From Megamerina dolium (Eukaryota > Arthropoda > Insecta > Diptera > Megamerinidae), in the NCBI GenBank assembly GCA_963854835.1, contig OY978527.1:29281529-29345528 (forward strand): a DNA stretch of 64,000 nucleotides, read 5' to 3'. Positions 60,606 through 64,000 of the stretch are shown piece by piece. Numbering within the stretch: position 1 is the first letter of the stretch; every line of letters begins with the position of its first letter. The notes under the pieces were generated by a model. The model saw only the letters and a list, made by a program, of their open reading frames with translations, did no database searches and was not told the origin of the DNA. A program made the translations under genes and the position numbers.

Positions 60606-62695
60606 AAACCACAGCTGGTGTTAGACTGTGTAAATTTCGTTGTCGACAACAAAAATCATTGTTGTTCAACAAAAATCATATTTAAATTTTAACTGACACT
60701 GAAATCGTTCTTGAGTCATCGAAACCTGCCAACCAACGCCACATTTAAGACACAATACCATTCTCATGATTCAGCAGACAACAAAAGCAGACAATTGTGT
60801 TAATTGAGAGATCCAAATAGCCCATCATTTTGGAATATTTAGCTTAGATATGAGTGGATTCTGAACGACAATTTTAAATACAGTAAATCATGGCTTGATC
60901 AATTCCAGTTCCGACTATCACTTATACAGATCAATGCAGTGTCATTTGACTCACTAGCGGTTCTTGAAAAAGTCTCTGTGACTATTTACTGTCAGAACTT
61001 TTTATCACGAGCACTCGAAAAATGGCAAAAGTCTATAAATACAATGTACTACAAGAATATTTATAAGAGAGTTGAATTTCATTTGAATTTTGTTTTATTG
61101 TTTCAACCAAGTACCGACTAAAGGCATGGGTTTAAGTAGTCATTTTTAATCTGATCAAATACAAATAAAAAAAAAAATCCACAAATTGAAAAGGAATGCC
61201 TACTAGAGCCTATTCAACCTAACTCCTATATGACTATATATTCTATAGAGCACATGTACGTATATAAATATGTGTACACACACCTGATGCTTATGCAGAG
61301 TTAACAATTATAATTTAATCTAGAAGGAAGACATATTTAATTATATTTTGGCTTGTAGCATATTTGTGTAGTTATGGTGCAAGTTATTTTTCAACATCTT
61401 GGTGTAATTTTGACGTATTCAAGTAGCTTTCATTAGTTTTGTTTCCGTATATTATAGATATTTATTAGCATTAGGCTCATGAACATGCATATTATGAGCA
61501 TTTTACGTGGCCATTTTTAGATTTTTGTTAAGAAATATGATTAATTGTTCTGAAAGCATGGTCCTGAAATTATTTTCTCAAAAAGAGTACTTTAAGAATA
61601 CAACAAAGACAAGCCATTGGACGAAAAGTCAGCTGTAGGATTTGGCTAAAAGAATGCAAACGGGATATTGGTGCGCATAATTAGTTTAAGTCGGGAAAGG
61701 GTTACATTCGTATGAAAAAATCTGTTAAAAATCATATTAAAATCTTGCTTTTTAACGGATTTAATAATGTACGTAATTTCGCTCAGCTTCCTAATCAAAG
61801 TTATTATATCGCCTGTACCAGAGGTTGTATAAAAATGTTGAAGTTTAACAAACTTAGGAAATTCTCGCAATCCCTAGATGCTGTTTTAGAGCGCCATTCG
61901 TAGCAAATGGCAATATAAATGATCAATTTTATGTCAAATATTTGTATAAAACAAAGACGACTACTTTAAAGTTCTGTTCAGACTGGCTAGATAATACTCT
62001 AGGGGGGATTTACAGGTACACCGCAATAGTGAATAAATTCTAATTTCGCTTCACAATATATTATAAAAAAAAAGGCAGACGAAATAAAGTTTCCTCCAGT
62101 GTCCAAACATTTCTTATACTTATATTTCAAGTACTGAATTCGAATTCGGGGTTCAGTAGACTGTGTCGGTTCGTATTTCGTTCCTAACCTCAAAAAAGTG
62201 ATGCAAGTTTAAATATATGTATTTATTAAAATACCTAGAGTCGCCCTAGAACGGTAAAATGTATATTTGACTTTCCTAACAAATTTGCGCTTTTATATGA
62301 TCGACTTTAAAATTGTTTCTGGACTTACTTACTCCCTGCATTTAATCCTTAGGAGACCCAATAGAAAATTAACTTAAAAGCACATCCAAATCGATCAATG
62401 ACCCCACACAGGATTCACAGAATTCTCCCTTTAAGTGATGAAAGATATAACAACCCACAGTAAATACTCTCTCCAAATATTTACCTAAATATACTTACCC
62501 CCTATATCCACCTCTTTGGGGAGCTTTCTTACAAAAGTAATGTTTTCATAAAATTCATATATATAAAAATTATGAGAGAGCTCCTACGAGAAATAATTAA
62601 ATAAAGTTTCGAGTAATTTGAGAGTCAGTCAAGTAATATGCACTAAGGAACGGTTTTTGGTAAATAAAATCTCTAAAATCTCTCTTTCTTATGTT
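60606..62695. other. Intergenic, no gene seen
   Basis: AT-rich. Short frames only; nothing recognised between the two LINE remnants. Confidence 0.4.
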
Positions 62696-62751
62696 CCTAG
62701 CTACATATTGTCAGAAAAAAGCAATGATAAATTTTAAACCATTTCCGAAAT

Positions 62752-64000
62752 ATGGGAAATAACATAAACCCAGAAGCAGTCGAAAACTCTCTTGCTATGC
62801 TTAAGGTAGATAAACCTATTATTAGATTCATTAGTCTGTTGCTAAAGCAAAGAGTGATAAACTCAAAATTGGGTACCTCATGCATTAGCAGATTTGCGAT
62901 TAAGGGCACCCCTCAAGGGGGTGTGCTGTCGCCTCTTTTGTGGAACTTAACCATCAATGAAGTTCTCATATCTTTACAGGCCACGGGATGCAAAGCAGTG
63001 GCTTATGCAGATGACGTGGCACTTGTGGCATCGGGGAAATATTTAAATACACTCATCGAAGTGATGAACCATGCCTTATCAATCCTGTCCAAATGGGCTT
63101 CAAACTCTGGTCTGGCCATCAACCCTGCCAAAACTGAGCTAGTCCTCTTTACTAGAAAGCATAAAATACCTATTTTTACCTTACCTAGAATTGGGAGAAC
63201 TAATCTAAAGCTAACAGGCGAAATACTTTTGTATAACTTTAGATAGGAAACTAAGTTGGAAACCAAACACGATGGAAAGGGTTCGTAAAGCAACTGCAGC
63301 ACTCTATTCCTGTAAGAAAGCCATAGGTAAAAGATGGGGGATGAGTCCTACAATCGTATCATGGCTATACTCTGCGGTCGTGAGACCAATAGGCTAAACA
63401 TAGCTTCACGCTGGGCTCAACCAGGATACGGACATTCAAGGATCCTGGGGGAGTGCACTACGATTCCGAATGCCATCGACTATACCATCCCCATACCATG
63501 CTTTGACAATAGTTTCTCAACCCATATACCCTCAAGGGAAGAATGGAATAGGGGTATTGTCAACGAAACTGGAGTTCAATCGGTACAATTGTACACAGAT
63601 GGCTCCAAATTGGAGGGTAGGGTAGGAGGTGGCGTCTTTTCTGATTCCTTATGCGTTAAGCTCAAGTTCCGATTAGCCGACTTTTGCAGTGTTTTTCAAG
63701 CCGAGATAATGGCTATAAAGGAGGCGGCAACGTGACTTCGCTGTAATATAATATCCTTCAAAGATGTTTTTATCTACACCGACAGTCAAACTGCCATTAA
63801 ATCTCTCGCAGGAGCGTTCGCCAAATCGGCACTTGCCCTTAAATGCCGCACAGCTCTTAACGAGCTAGCGGAGCACTACAATGTTCGCATTGTATGGGTA
63901 CCGGGGCACAGGGACATTCCAGGGAACTGTGAGGCAGATGAATTGGCGAGATCGGGCACTAAGTTGCCAGAGATCTATACATCTCATCTCTGGCACGCAG
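62752..64000 (+). pseudogene. LINE reverse transcriptase + RNase H remnant, cut by window end
   Basis: The second half of a non-LTR retrotransposon ORF2. RT blocks: KGTPQGGVLSPLLWNL, AVAYADDVALVASG (catalytic YADD) and GLAINPAKTELVLF (62752-63246). After a frame shift near 63222, LDRKLSWKPNTMERV follows. A later frame (63334 on) carries an RNase H domain with all its acidic blocks: LYTDGSKLEG, FQAEIMAIKEAA, YTDSQTAIKSL, WVPGHRDIPGN and EADELARSGT. A TGA at 63733-63735 interrupts it. The presence of RNase H points to the I/R1/LOA side of LINE diversity. The 5' half is missing and the 3' end lies beyond the window. Confidence 0.88.

Overview
The window is AT-rich genomic DNA from an insect, most likely a higher fly. 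Its genes are split by short GT-AG introns, orthologues of Drosophila genes can be recognised, and transposon remnants fill the spaces. The abundance of DD41D mariner relics, a type first described as 'rosa' in Ceratitis rosa, makes a tephritid fruit fly a reasonable guess; this is inference. One assembly gap (Ns) lies at 819-1018.

Four spliced genes can be built. (1) car/Vps33A, minus strand, 8224-10251: 4 exons, 600 codons, an SM-family protein of the HOPS/CORVET tethering complexes. (2) Grip91/GCP3, plus strand, 12229-22536: 12 exons, 875 codons, a gamma-tubulin ring complex component. It diverges from car across about 2 kb that holds a SINE. (3) A minus-strand gene at 29032-35784: 13 phase-consistent exons, 908 codons, a helical protein I do not recognise. 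(4) A tentative three-exon small gene, plus strand, 49927-52170. A tRNA-Arg(TCG) gene lies at 41157-41229 on the minus strand.

The rest is mainly a transposon record. A tRNA-headed SINE family is present in 14 full, truncated or fragmentary copies with two different 3' tails; several have clear target-site duplications, and one is nested inside another. A ~515-bp MITE occurs three times. There are four DD41D mariner relics, four other mariner relics, a nearly open Tc1 element with double (IR/DR) ends, a Merlin transposon with ~190-bp inverted arms, and Harbinger-like remnants. Two long repeats end in TTATACCCTGCAT and carry internal repeated modules. There are also three non-LTR retrotransposon remnants, one running off the right edge.

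Layout: 1-8 kb repeats; 8-22.5 kb the car/Grip91 pair; 22.9-28.3 kb transposons; 29-35.8 kb the unrecognised gene; 35.9-49 kb repeats with the tRNA; 50-52 kb the small candidate gene inside a repeat-rich stretch; 53.5-64 kb a Tc1 element, a mariner relic and LINE fragments. Most short open frames are frames of SINE or transposon copies, not independent genes.
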